Assembly (NCBI GenBank): GCA_030220185.1
Contig: JASPKZ010007432.1
Location: 1,488,001-1,552,000, forward strand
DNA from: Diploptera punctata
Taxonomy: Eukaryota > Arthropoda > Insecta > Blattodea > Blaberidae
Length of the DNA: 64,000 nt
Direction of reading: 5' to 3'
Shown here piece after piece: positions 40,955 through 51,600 of this stretch. The number at the start of each line of letters is the position of its first letter. The first letter of the stretch is position 1. Both the position numbers and the translations under genes were made by a program. The notes under the pieces are model-generated. The model was not told the origin of the DNA. It saw nothing but the letters and a program-made list of their open reading frames with translations, and did not search any database.

Positions 40955-41960
40955 ATTTTAATCGACTCACCTCATACATTTTCAAACTTCTTTGATACCG
41001 ACGGTTTCAGACAATATCATGTCCTTCATCAGTCATGGCATCCATTGATGAAATTCCGTAATTGTTGATTTCTTTAGTGACATCACCTCTTGTGCTGCCA
41101 TCTTTCGTTGGGATTATAAACTTTGTAATTAAATTTTTATCCACCGGAATATAATTCATAGATCAATATTTATTCTTCTGAATGAATATCATTTCCCAAG
41201 TTGTCAATTCCAACGGTTTATCCAATTGTTTCAAAAGTTTCGCTTCTTTTTCAATTTTATGATGTTCTAGTAAACTATGTGCAGCAATTGCTGATTTTTC
41301 AATTTCACAATTTTTAATATTTCTAAAATGTTCTTTAGTGCGTGTTTCTAAATTCCTTTTTGTTTTTCCTACGTATACTTTGCTACAATCATTACAATTA
41401 ATTTGATAAATTCCAGATTTCTTACTGTCTGGGATGTTGATTTTTTTTATTGGTATTTAAAAGTTTTTCCAGACTAAATTTATTAATTGGTGCCAAAGTA
41501 ATGTTGTATTTGTCAAATATTTTTTGAAATTTCCCATGTACTATTGGATGGTAAGTAATTTTCTTGAAATTCACCGTTACTAACCATTTGTAGGGTAGAG
41601 CATTCTTTAAGTTGTTTTAACTTTCTGAATTTCTTTAATTTGTTAGATTTTATATTCTTATTAAAACCATTTAATCTGGCTATATTTAGGATATTTTCGT
41701 ATTCTTTCTTAAAATTTTCTCCTTTTAATGGGACCTTTATCAATCTATATAAGAGGCTATTAAAAATTGCATGTTTATGTGCCAAAGGATTGAAACCCAT
41801 TGATTTAATATAATTATCAGTATGTGTACCCTACCTATATACATCAAATTCAATTTTTTGAGTTTTTTCATTCCTAATTATGTATAAATCTAGAAACGGA
41901 ATTTTGTTTTCAATTTCTGATTCTACGGTAAATTTAATTGATACATCTTGTAGATGAAGT
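40955..41960 (-). mobile_element. Penelope-like element, family B (RT C-terminus plus GIY-YIG)
   Basis: Minus strand: KIPFLDLYIIRNEKTQKIEF at about 41920-41860, MGFNPLAHKHAIFNSLLYRL (41800), then in a shifted frame GIYQINCNDCSKVYVGKT (about 41420-41365) and RTKEHFRNIKNCEIEKSAIA. The GIY-YIG core and CxxC are intact locally; the frame is broken in the linker. A 3' hammerhead core lies at 41004-41032. Confidence 0.8.
41004..41032 (-). ncRNA. Hammerhead ribozyme core
   Basis: Minus strand: CTGATGA, helix II GGAC-atgatatt-GTCT (one G-U pair), then GAAAC. Confidence 0.55.
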
Positions 41961-41974
41961 AATTTCAGCTGTCT

Positions 41975-42150
41975 TCTTATTTATTCATTTATAATTTTAT
42001 CTTTCCTCGATTTAAGTACAAACTTCCTCAGAATATTCATTTCATTTGTTTGTAAAGTTTGCTTTGTTTTAACGGTATCTGCTCTTGTTTCGGAGGCATA
42101 TGTCAATCTTAAACTTATCACTGCTTTATATATTCTTCTTTTGAAAATTA
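41975..42150 (-). mobile_element. LINE ORF2 C-terminal fragment
   Basis: Minus strand reads RRIYKAVISLRLTYASETRA, DTVKTKQTLQTNEMNILRKF, VLKSRKDKI, a common LINE RT C-terminal run (tyrosine-containing LTY-SET and NEM-LRK). It abuts the Penelope-like copy. Confidence 0.6.
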
Positions 42151-42831
42151 TGTAATTTATATTACAATTTTAAATTGATACATAACTTCTTCTATTTAAA
42201 AAAAAAAAATCATCATTCTTCTCGGTTCATAAACTATTTAATCAAATCTTCTTTATAGATATAGAAAATTCATAACAAATCTGCATTATTAATTCTAGGA
42301 TTGCTTAACCAGTGCCAGTGAATAATTAAAAAAGTTTTTTAATTGACCATAATAAAGCAAGTGATCAAAACAAATTTTTCATGAGTAACTTTTTTATTTT
42401 CTTAAGTGCATTGATAGTAAAAATATATTATTAATACCATACTTGAATTATATGTAAAGAGTAAGACTTTGAAAGAAAAATTTCAAGAAAATATTTACAA
42501 CAATTTTCTACAATTATTATTAGCAGATTATATAATAAAGGTTAAATAGGTTAATGACATATTCCAAATAATCTAAAGTCAAGTTCAAGGTTTCAATGAG
42601 CACCCTTGTAAACTTATTCAATGGATAGAGGCAAATCAAAAACTAAATTCCTTATGATCCTAGGGATCAATTAATTACAGCTACATATTTTATGGGCATT
42701 TTTTTAAGTTATGAAATAACTCTTAAATAAAAAAAAAGAGTTCATAACAAAAATGAAGAAATAAAATTAGCATAACATATTATTAATCTACCGAAAACGA
42801 CACAGGACATCTCAAAGTAAAAGACACAAAC
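42151..42831. other. No gene or repeat recognised
   Basis: AT-rich spacer. Confidence 0.5.
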
Positions 42832-42844
42832 ACAAACCAAGAAT

Positions 42845-43169
42845 AAATCATATTTGAAGAGAAAAATTATACGCTCAGACCGGGACTTAAACCCGGGACC
42901 CTTGGTTCTCTAGACCAAGTGCTCTACCTCTTGAGCTACCTGAGCAAGTACCGATCTAAATGCAAATTTTTCTCTTTATACGTTGTAATTCCCACCCATC
43001 AAATGCTATGAAAAATTTGCATTTATCGGTACTTGCTCAGGTAGCTCAGGTGGTGAGTACTTGGTCTAGAGAACCAAGGGTCCCAGGTTCAAGTCTCAGT
43101 CTGAGCATATAATTTTTCTCTTCAAATATGATTTATCCATCATTGAGATGCATGAAATTAATAATAAAT
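42845..43169. mobile_element. SINE group D inverted pair with 13-bp target duplication
   Basis: ACAAACCAAGAAT at 42832-42844 and 43170-43182. A reversed head (42874-42946) and direct head (43035-43106) flank only about 90 bp of shortened body; right end AATAATAAAT. Confidence 0.85.
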
Positions 43170-43514
43170 ACAAACCAAGAATGTTTGATGATATATCATG
43201 TATGTAGGAAAGTATCACAGTTTTATCCATATCATGAATTTATACGAGTTCACTCTACAGCAAAGAATTGATGTTTTTTATTATAAAAAAATGGGTCTGG
43301 TCTGAAAGGGATATAAAGTTTTAATATCTGAATTTTAATAAGAATTACGATGATAATTAACACTATGATTTTATAATCATAGATTTAAAATACAAATGCA
43401 AATAGATTATTATTAGCTCCCATATTTTAGTTTTGCTAGGCTATTATGAATCATTTGAAGTAGAATTTAGTTGTAAAAATACTTAGTACAGGACGAGTTT
43501 AATTCTTTTCAAGG

Positions 43515-44165
43515 TTTCATTCTATTCTATAGTAATTCTGCCCGAGGGCAGGTCTTTCATTGCAATCATAGCATTTTCATGCTATGTTTGCAGCTTTGTC
43601 CTGCGCCGTAGCTGAGTGGTTAAGGCAGGAAGCTTTGGCACAGAGCTACGGGACTTGCGCTGGTTCGAGTCCCCATGGGAGAAGAAATTTTCTCATGGTA
43701 TTTTGGCCAGTATGGGACCGGTGCCCACCTAGCATCGTGATGCATTTGGGTAGCTACAATAAGTAGCGACTCCAGGTTGAGAAAACCAGCTATAACGGCT
43801 GGGGGACTCGACATGTTGACCTATACTGGCTGATTATCATCTACCTTTGTGATTGACACATGTGGATGTGAGGCCAGCAGCCGGATGGTAGGCTAAGGGC
43901 CTTGTAGGCCTGTTGCGCCAGGAGTTTGCAGCTTTACTAAGGAATTATATGTGTGGTAGCTTCCTCTTCCTTTCCACACCGGTAATGGATGATGATGATG
44001 ATGGCCAGATGATTTTCGGGGACCGTTGGATACCTAAGCTTTCTGACATTTGTCTTACAGGTGAGGAAAAACCCCAAAAAAAGCCTCACCCAGGAGCCTG
44101 TCCTGACCGGGAATTGAACCCGGGCCCGCTGCGTGACAAGGCAGCATGCTACCTCAAGACCACAA
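43515..44165 (-). mobile_element. SINE group B, reverse strand, split by SINE C
   Basis: 43515-43597 and 43925-44165 together match 35206-35525. The break coincides with the SINE C insertion and its TTTGCAGCTTT duplication. Confidence 0.85.
43598..43924 (+). mobile_element. SINE group C nested in SINE B, with 11-bp target duplication
   Basis: TTTGCAGCTTT at 43587-43597 and 43925-43935. Head GCCGTAGCTGAGTGGTTAAG / GCTGGTTCGAGTCC, body GAAGAAATTTTCTCATGGTA, GGTAGCTACAATAAGTAGCG, end differing from other copies (GGCCTGTTGCGCCAGGAG). Confidence 0.85.
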
Positions 44166-44189
44166 TAGTGGATCAAGGTTTCATAAAGG

Positions 44190-44333
44190 GATAAAACACA
44201 AATTAAATAAATTTTAAGCTCAGAGAAAGACAAAAGACTTGGTGATATGAAATACAAAGTTGATAAAACACAAATTAAATAAATTTTAAGCTCAGAGAAA
44301 GACAAAAGACTTGGTGATATGAAATACAAAGTT
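44190..44333. repeat. 72-bp exact tandem duplication
   Basis: GATAAAACACAAATTAAATA ... CTTGGTGATATGAAATACAA is repeated twice head to tail with a 72-bp period. Confidence 0.9.
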
Positions 44334-44424
44334 ATGAAGTATTTGTGTACTTGAATATATGGATTGAAATAAGGTCAATGGATAAATGTACAAAATTACA
44401 ATATTTTAAATAAACTGAACTCAC

Positions 44425-44484
44425 CTTATACTGTACAGGAATTGATGATACTATTTTCAAGACCAAGAGCAATCTTTGACATAT
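44425..44484 (-). CDS. Tentative upstream exon of the M1-like gene
   Basis: On the minus strand a GTCAG acceptor-like site precedes a 60-base open stretch ending TATAAG|GTGAGT, a strong donor. In phase 0 (needed to join exon a) it reads ICQRLLLVLKIVSSIPVQYK, a plausible basic cytoplasmic tail before the membrane anchor. It has no Met in frame, the acceptor tract is weak, and a short out-of-frame ATG frame crosses it. It may instead be 5' UTR or chance. Confidence 0.25.
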
Positions 44485-44499
44485 CTGACTTCAATAAGA

Positions 44500-45060
44500 T
44501 TCAGAATTGCTATAAATAGTTTTCTGAATATTATTTTTTTATTTTATTTTAATGGCAAATTACCATAACAACAAGATATGATAGAAAATATTGTAGAGTA
44601 CAGGACAGATGTTTCCAGAGTTCAAAGTTTATGCACTTTCCCTTGATTATTAAAAAAATAAGAAAATAACAAGATAAATAAATTTATTACATAAATAAGT
44701 TAAGAAGAAATGGTATCAGAGATTGACCTATGCCATTTCTTCTATAATATGTAATTTGATATTAATGCTGGGAATAACATTAATGACATATTATAAACAT
44801 ATTCTGCAGATTAATCAAAGATAAAATATTCATAGCGTAAATAAAATTACCAGACATTAGCCTATATTTTGGAAGTTTTCAGCAAACTATTTCCATTAAT
44901 CTTTTAACAATCATAATTTTATTAATGAAGTGGGCATTATGTTTTAAAGTATAAACTAACTCTTTAATTGGCTCAGTTAGAATTTTATAAATATATAATA
45001 TTATATACACAGATTTATTGTTATCTGATATATTACATAATGCTTAATCATTAAGATGAG
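44500..45060. other. No gene or repeat recognised
   Basis: AT-rich sequence between the tentative upstream exon and the second SINE D array. Confidence 0.5.
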
Positions 45061-45073
45061 CTATAATTTTGAT

Positions 45074-45982
45074 GATGTTTTTATTATTAATTTCATACAT
45101 CTCAATGATGGATAAATCATATTTGAAGAGAAAAATTATACGCTCAGACCAGGACTTGAACCCAGGACCCTTGGTTCTCTAGACCAAGTGCTCTACCATC
45201 TGAGCTACCTGAGCAAGTACCGATCTAAATGCAAATCTCTCTCTATATACTTTGTAATTCCCACCCACCAAATCCTATGAAGCCTTTGCTTCTATCTTTG
45301 CAAATGGCGGCTCCTTTATTAAGAAGACATATTTGGGAATTATACATTACATTATAAATGCTAGTATGGCTTTTTTCGATGTTTTTATTATTAATTTCAT
45401 ACATCTCAATGATGGATAAATCATATTTGAAGAGAAAAATTATATGCTCAGACCGGGACTTGAACCCAGGACCCTTGGTTCTCTAGACCAAGTGCTCTAC
45501 TATCTGAGCTACCTGAGCAAGTACCGATCTAAATGCAAATCTCTCTCTATATACTTTGTAATTCCCACCCACCAAATCCTATGAAGCCTTTGCTTCTATC
45601 TTTGCAAATGGCGGCTCCTTTATTAAGAAGACATATTTGGGAATTATACATTACATTATAAATGCTAGTATGGCTTTTTTCGATGTTTTTATTATTAATT
45701 TCATACATCTCAATGATGGATAAATCATATTTGAAGAGAAAAATTATATGCTCAGACCGGGACTTGAACCCAGGACCCTTGGTTCTCTAGACCAAGTGCT
45801 CTACTATCTGAGCTACCTGAGCAAGTACCGATCTAAATGCAATACTTTGTATATAGAGAGAGAGAGATTTGCGTTTAGATCGGTACTTGCTCAGGTAGCT
45901 CAGATGGTAGAGCACTTGGTCTAGAGAACCAAGGGTCCTGGGTTCAAGTCCCGGTCTGAGCGTATAATTTTTCTCTTCAAAT
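45074..45982 (-). mobile_element. SINE group D tandem array (three 304-bp copies plus one inverted copy)
   Basis: tRNA-like heads on the minus strand at 45142-45214, 45446-45518 and 45750-45822 (304-bp spacing). Orientation flips at about 45843 to a plus-strand head at 45889-45961. The array is flanked by one duplication, ATAATTTTGAT (45063-45073, 45983-45993). Body blocks AAATGGCGGCTCCTTTATTA and GGGAATTATACATTACAT are shared with the 20.9-22.4 kb array. Confidence 0.88.
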
Positions 45983-46073
45983 ATAATTTTGATATTTACT
46001 CTTTCTAGTCTTTCTTCAAGAGTAGGTAATTTATGATTTCAAGTGTTTTATGTTTATTGAATTTTTGCAGTCC

Positions 46074-46430
46074 CGCGCCGTAGCCGAGCGGTTAAGGTAG
46101 GAAGCCTTGATGCAGAGCTACGGGACTTGCGCTGGTTCGAGTCTCCATGGGGGAAGAAATTTTCTCATGGTATTTCGGCCAGTATGGGACCAGTGCCCAC
46201 CCAGCATCGTGAGGCAATTGGGTAGCTACAATAAGTAGCGGCTCCAGGTTGAGGAACTAGCTATAACGGCTGGGGGACTCGACATGCTAACCACATGTCA
46301 CCCCTACACTGGCTGTTGATCATCTACCTCTGTGATTGACACATGTGGATGTGAAGGGCCAGCAGCCGGCTGGTAAAAGGGCAACTGCTGAAAAGTGGAA
46401 AGACCCTCAATCGGAATTGGAATTTTTGCA
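46074..46430 (+). mobile_element. SINE group C
   Basis: Full copy: head GCCGTAGCCGAGCGGTTAAG and GCTGGTTCGAGTCTCC; body CAGCATCGTGAGGCAATTGG and GGACTCGACATGCTAACCAC; end AGACCCTCAATCGGAATTGG. Confidence 0.88.
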
Positions 46431-47185
46431 CATTATCCAAAACAACCCATTTATTGTAATTATTAATTTCAACATAGATTTTTAATCTACATCTAAAAAA
46501 AAAATTCTTAAAATATGTTTATGACATTTTTTATATTTATGAACCACTATTTTGTGAGATTTGCCAAACTCCCTTTATGGCTTGATTTATTAATTCTAAA
46601 GCATAAAGAATTGTTTTATTAATTGTAATGCGTAAAGAAAAGTATGGGCATTAACAAAACAACTTTTCATAATGGAAAATAATTATTTTAAATTGTTCTT
46701 GAAATAAGAAATGTGACTCAGGCATCACTGATTTAAAAGTTCAAAATATAACATCAATTCACTAACTAATTAACTCATTAGTACTATCGAACCTGGGGGT
46801 TCAAAGACATATGCTCTCCATACAACACTATCCTAAGCTAATGTTTTTCAATCAACCATTGTATAATTCACATTCATCAAATCAATAATTAATGTTATTC
46901 TCCCACCTCATTCTTGGCCGACCTACTGGGTGCTTTCCATCTGGTTTTCCTACAATAAATTTCCATGCTCCTCTCTCATTTTTCATTCATGAGGATGACA
47001 TATGACCTGATCTCATGGTCTACGAGACTTAAAATATTCTTATTACATCTGGTTTCCTTTAAAGATTATGTAGCTTACTATTATATAGTATTCTTGAATC
47101 ACATGTGTGTTCATAGTTCTTTGGTGCAAAACTTTTCCTAAGAACTTCATTCTCAAGCATTCATAATCTTTTTTACACGCTTTAT

Positions 47186-47199
47186 ATTAACTTGACCTG

Positions 47200-47234
<35 letters not shown>

Positions 47235-48255
47235 GTAAATGAATCTTTTAATGCGATTTTCGCCCACTTTAAATCATTGGATCGACTTGAAACTTTGTAT
47301 ATTTGTAAACGACCCGTGACAATACAATAATTTCATATTTTCTTTCTAAAATCATGGCCAGAATCATCAGAAAATAAAAAAAAAAGTGTCTTTGTAGCTA
47401 TGTAACAGAATTTTTGAACACGATTTTCACCCACTTAGAAAAATTGGATCGACTTGAAACGTTGTATACATGTAAAGGACCCGTGACAATACAATAAATT
47501 CATATGTATTTTCTAAAATCCTGGCCAGAATCACCAGAAAATCAAAAAAAGTGTCTTTTAATCTATGTAACGGAATTTCTGAACACGATTTTCACCCACT
47601 TAGAAACATTGGATCGACTTGAAACTTTGTGTACTTGTAAAGGATCCATGACAATACAATAATTTCATATTTTGTTTCTAAAATCCTGACCAGAATCATC
47701 AGAAAATCAAAAAAATGAAAACTGGTATAATAGGTTGCAGACTTGTCGACTTTTTAGTCAATCGTTGTAACAGCTCAGATGGTAGAGCGGTGAACTCTAA
47801 TGGTATATAATTTCAGTAATCCATAGGTCGCTGTTTCAAATCCGGCTGGGAGGTTTTTTTTAGAAGAGTATTACTTTTAGCTCATACTACAATAGTAGCC
47901 TATCGAATTTATAGATATTTACATTTTTATCTTATTCTGTAAAATATTAAAATAAAAAAATAAAAAATAAATAATAGTTTTAAAAAATTAAAAAAAACAC
48001 GCTTTATTAGAAAACCGAACTAAAAAATTGAAAAATAATTTTAATTTCCAACACGCTTGGGATAAATAATTTTACCATCAAAAGAGTGGGGTGCTTTTTA
48101 TGATTTTTACATTTTCTTCTTAGAGAATTTACTTTTACCAACATTTATTATTAAATATATTATTATTAAATATATTAATTGGTAAACAGCATCCCACGCT
48201 TTTGATGGTAAAATTATTTATCCCAAGCGTGTTGGAAATTAAAATTATTCTCTCT
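47186..48255. mobile_element. Composite insertion: tetranucleotide, minisatellite, tRNA-like piece, inverted repeat
   Basis: In order: (ATCT)n at 47201-47233; three ~163-bp repeats (47234-47720); a tRNA-like segment with a 3' B-box-like GCTGTTTCAAATCC (about 47765-47850); AT-rich DNA; and a 65-bp inverted repeat (48031-48096 / 48182-48250). It interrupts a LINE, so it is mobile or recombinational in origin. Class unknown. Confidence 0.6.
47234..47720. repeat. Minisatellite, three ~163-bp units
   Basis: Each unit contains CATTGGATCGACTTGAAACT (or close), CCGTGACAATACAATAA, and CCAGAATCATCAGAAAATC. Units differ by roughly 8-10%. Confidence 0.85.
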
Positions 48256-48379
48256 CTTAAAGTAAGAGAACACATATTGCATCCATATAAGTGGAAGGAT
48301 AACCATTTTATATTTTTTTTAGTTTAATGTTTTTAAGAGAAGTTGGGATGACAAGAGTCTCTACCCAATAAAAAATATT

Positions 48380-48895
48380 ACAATGTATCGTACTTACAAG
48401 TTCAATGTTGAATTCACAATGTCACAGTTGCAAATGTATCAGACTAACTTTGCTCTACTCTTATTTTATAATTATTTTTTCAAGTGGATAATTTGAAAAC
48501 AAATAAGCTGTCATAGGATAACATCTACTACATTGTTCATCATCGTGAAGCTAATTTTTTCCTTACATACGACAAGTGACCTTTAATAGAACAATTTCTT
48601 TGAGTATTTGAGAAATTATTTAATTTGGCTACCTTCCATAAAATTCTGACAATTATTGCATGAGTCATACATCTTCAACCCACTCATTCACTATGCTCAA
48701 AATTATACTGTAAATCTTTATCTTATGGACTACTAGTACTCAATAGTCTGCAATATAATGAATCATCTACAACACATAGATTATTATTATAAAGATTAAA
48801 ATTATTTAGGGTTTAATACAAAACTACAAATATGAGGTGAGTCAAAAATAATCTAACTCATAATACATAAATTAATGAATAATCAATTGAGTTGG
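48380..48895. other. No gene or repeat recognised
   Basis: AT-rich; no frame of note. Confidence 0.45.
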
Positions 48896-49201
48896 TGTTT
48901 ACTTGATGAAAATCCATATTTATTAATTAAATAAAAATAAAACGTAGTTTTATTTGATTTTCATATTTATTATTACTCATTCAAATTATCTCTGCAAGCG
49001 GAAGAATCAGGAAGCTCTGTTTGTTGTACACGTGATGTCATATAAGGCAGTGTACACTGTCAGCATCCCACGTCCCATTCCCCTTTGCACTCGTAGATAG
49101 CAGTGTCACGTGGTCTATTCCTGCATAAACATGACTGCAGTGCCATCCGTCAATAACTGCGCTTACTCCTTAAACGGGTAATATATAATTCAGTGACAGC
49201 T

Positions 49202-49226
49202 GTTTCGGTACACTGTACCTTCTTCA
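49202..49226 (-). ncRNA. Hammerhead ribozyme core
   Basis: Minus strand: CTGAAGA, helix II GGTAC-agt-GTACC, then GAAAC. Confidence 0.65.
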
Positions 49227-49252
49227 GACATGTTAACAAATTGTTAACATGT

Positions 49253-49277
49253 CTGAAGAAGGTACAGTGTACCGAAA
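49253..49277 (+). ncRNA. Hammerhead ribozyme core
   Basis: CTGAAGA, helix II GGTAC-agt-GTACC, then GAAAC; mirror image of the minus-strand core 27 bp away. Confidence 0.65.
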
Positions 49278-49370
49278 CAGCTGTCACTGAATTATATAAT
49301 AAATATGAAAATCAAATAAAACTACATTTTATTTTTATTTAATTAATACATAAATTAATGAGTCATTTTT

Positions 49371-49860
49371 ACATCTTACCTCATAGTTTATGTTTTCTTA
49401 AACATGGAAATTGCAGTTTTCAAAAGGTCAATCCCTTTCATTTTCAACCGCCATTATGACTACTGGATTTTCGTTGAAATCTCCATCCACAACATTGCCA
49501 TCTGGTGTTGATTTGTTGAACTTCAAGATAATGTTGCCATCTGGTGTAGATTTGATGAACTTTGAGATGAGGTCCCGTTCATCACGAATTTCAAAATTCA
49601 TGGATTTAAATTTGTTCTTCTGAATATATATCTTTTCCCAAATTGTCAATTCTAAAGGTTTTTCCAAATGTTTTAGATTTTTAGCCTCTTTTTCAATTTT
49701 ATGACTCTCCAACAAACTATGTGCTGCAATAGCTGATTTTTCAATTTCATCATTTTTAATATTTCCAAAGTGTTCCTTTATGCGAGTGTCCAAATGTAAA
49801 AATAACTTGTTAAATTATGAATTAAAAACCTCATAATGTTGTTTCCCATATTTAACTTTG
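49371..49860 (-). mobile_element. Penelope-like element, family B, GIY-YIG C-terminal fragment
   Basis: Minus strand 49793-49428: RIKEHFGNIKNDEIEKSAIA, LLESHKIEKEAKNLKHLEKP, LTIWEKIYIQKNKFKSMNFE, then an internally duplicated KSTPDGN segment. 5'-truncated inside the GIY-YIG domain. Confidence 0.8.
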
Positions 49861-49934
49861 AATAATTAAAATAAACCTCATAGTATCACTTCCTTTAAAT
49901 ATTAAATTGATGCAAGAAGTTTAGGTTGGATACC

Positions 49935-51020
49935 TTCTTCTTCTTCTTCCTTCCAAGTATTAGGCCAAGGCCTGTTACGATCCTATAGAAAATTTTCCCC
50001 CCAGCGTTTCATAGGACAGCCCAGAGATCTTCGTCCTCCTGGTATATAATTATAAACAGCTTTGGGGATCCGATTTGAACTCATTCTTTTAAGATGGTGT
50101 TTCGAATTTAGTTGGTACTGTTTAATATATTCCAAAATTGGCATAGTCTTCAATTCTTTTAAGATATCGGTGTTCCCTTTCCGATCCCATCTGGTGTAAC
50201 CCGCTGTTTGGCGCATGAATCTCATTTCACAAGCCATTATTCTGCTTTCATGTTGTCTTTTTTAGTGTCCATGCTTCACTACCGTAGGTCAACACTGGTC
50301 TAGCCAAAGTGTTATATAAACGTAATCTGGTGTTTTTTTGTACAAGGGATGGTTTCATAACTTGATTAATAATTCCCAAACTTTTATTATAACTAGTAAT
50401 TTTTTCAGGGATATCCTTTTCATCCCAGATAGAGAGATAATATCCAAGATATTTAAATTGATTAGATCTCTCTAAAATTTTATTCTGGAAACAGATTTTA
50501 CTTTGCATGGGGTCCTTCCCATGAAATGCCATAATTTTAGTTTTGTTAATTGATATTTCCATATTAAATTTGGCAGCTATTTTTTGTAAATTATAAATTG
50601 ATTGTTGCAAACCATTTTCGGAAAGTGCCAGAAGAGCTAAATCGTCTGTAAAAAGAATAGCATCGAGTTTGAGGTTCCTATTGATGGGTATATATCCTCG
50701 TTGTGTTTTCCTCCATTCGTTTATTAATCTATTCACATATATATATATAATGAAAAGTACCGGTGAAAGTCCATATCCCTGTCTTACTCCAGATTTCCAA
50801 GAAAATAATTTGCCGTCTTGTTTAACAGAAATTTCAATATCTTTATAGATGATGAAGATATTAGTAATATATTGTTGTGGAACATTACCATCAGCTAAAA
50901 TTTGTAATAATATATTTCTGTCTATTTTGTCAAAAGCCTTTACGAAGTCAACAAAGGTGATATGAGTTTCTATATTGAATTCCTTGTGTTTTTCTAATAG
51001 TAGTTTTAGAGTACCAATAC
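49935..51020 (-). mobile_element. LINE 3' portion (RT and C-terminus), partner of SINE E
   Basis: Minus strand from 51018: THITFVDFVKAFDKIDRNIL, SGVRQGYGLSPVLFIIYIYV, then AILFTDDLALLALSENGLQQ (catalytic FTDD in place of YADD), QFKYLGYYLS, LYNTLARPVLTYGSEAWTLK. A frameshift near 50240 precedes the C-terminal IPKAVYNYIPGGRRSLGCPM. The 3' terminal ~75 bases and GAAGAAGAAG tail are shared with SINE E. Confidence 0.85.
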
Positions 51021-51025
51021 TATAA

Positions 51026-51345
51026 TATTAAATTAATATTGAGAAGCTAAAGCTATTACTATGATAGAAATAAGTAAATCAATGAACACAATTAAATTAT
51101 TGTAAATCAATGGTAAAGAGAAAATTTTTTGCCTGAACCGGGAATCGAACCCCGAACCTTTAGCTTTCCGTGCTAATGCTCAGACCAGCATTAGCATGGA
51201 AAGCTAAAGGTTCGGGGTTCAATTCCCGGTTCAGGCAAAAATTTTTCTCTTTACCATTGATTTACAATAATTTAATTGTGTTCATTGATTTACTTATTTC
51301 TATCATAGTAATAGCTTTAGCTTCTCAATATTAATTTAATAAATA
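51026..51345. mobile_element. Palindromic tRNA-like inverted pair, ~150-bp arms
   Basis: From TTAATATTGAGAAGCTAAAG to its inverse at 51330-51345, arms are almost perfect complements. Each arm ends in a tRNA-like head (GGGGTTCGATTCCCGGTTCA type) and the two meet at CTAATGCTCAGACCAGCATTAG (centre about 51184). Confidence 0.85.
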
Positions 51346-51486
51346 ATGCTATAGCTGTGTGGAGTCCGTTCATGTCTTCTTTGGGTAGAAGCCATTCATT
51401 GTGTATTTGTGAATAATGATTCATTGCAATTGAATATAAGACCAGTAGAGTAAGGTAAAGGAAGGATTTCTGCTTGGATGGGAATG

Positions 51487-51600
51487 AAGCCTGGATTAGC
51501 TCAGTGGTCTGAGCATTAGCACAGAAAGCTAAAGGTTCGGGGTTCGATTCCTGGTTCAGGCAAACATTTTTCTCTTTACCATTGATTTACTATAATATGT
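51487..51600 (+). mobile_element. tRNA-like SINE head, single copy of the 51.1-kb family
   Basis: GCCTGGATTAGCTCAGTGGT, GGGGTTCGATTCCTGGTTCA, then TTTTTCTCTTTACCATTGAT. Acceptor-type pairing GCCTGGA/TTCAGGC is possible. Confidence 0.7.

Larger units (their letters stand above)
46755..48370 (-). mobile_element. LINE 3' portion (26.6-kb family), split by a composite insertion
   Basis: 46755-47185 matches the minus strand of 54265-54660 (CTCATTCTTGGCCGACCTAC, GTGCTTTCCATCTGGTTTTC). 48256-48370 matches the continuation (TAAAGTAAGAGAACACATAT, AGAAGTTGGGATGACAAGAG). About 1.07 kb of unrelated sequence lies between. Confidence 0.75.
48915..49345. mobile_element. Fold-back element with ribozyme palindrome at one side
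   Basis: Outer inverted arms (TTAATTAAATAAAAATAAAA ... and inverse at 49295-49345). Inside, 49183-49304 is a near-perfect palindrome centred on AACAAATTGTT with hammerhead cores on both strands, preceded by ~180 bp of more GC-balanced sequence with no frame. Confidence 0.65.
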
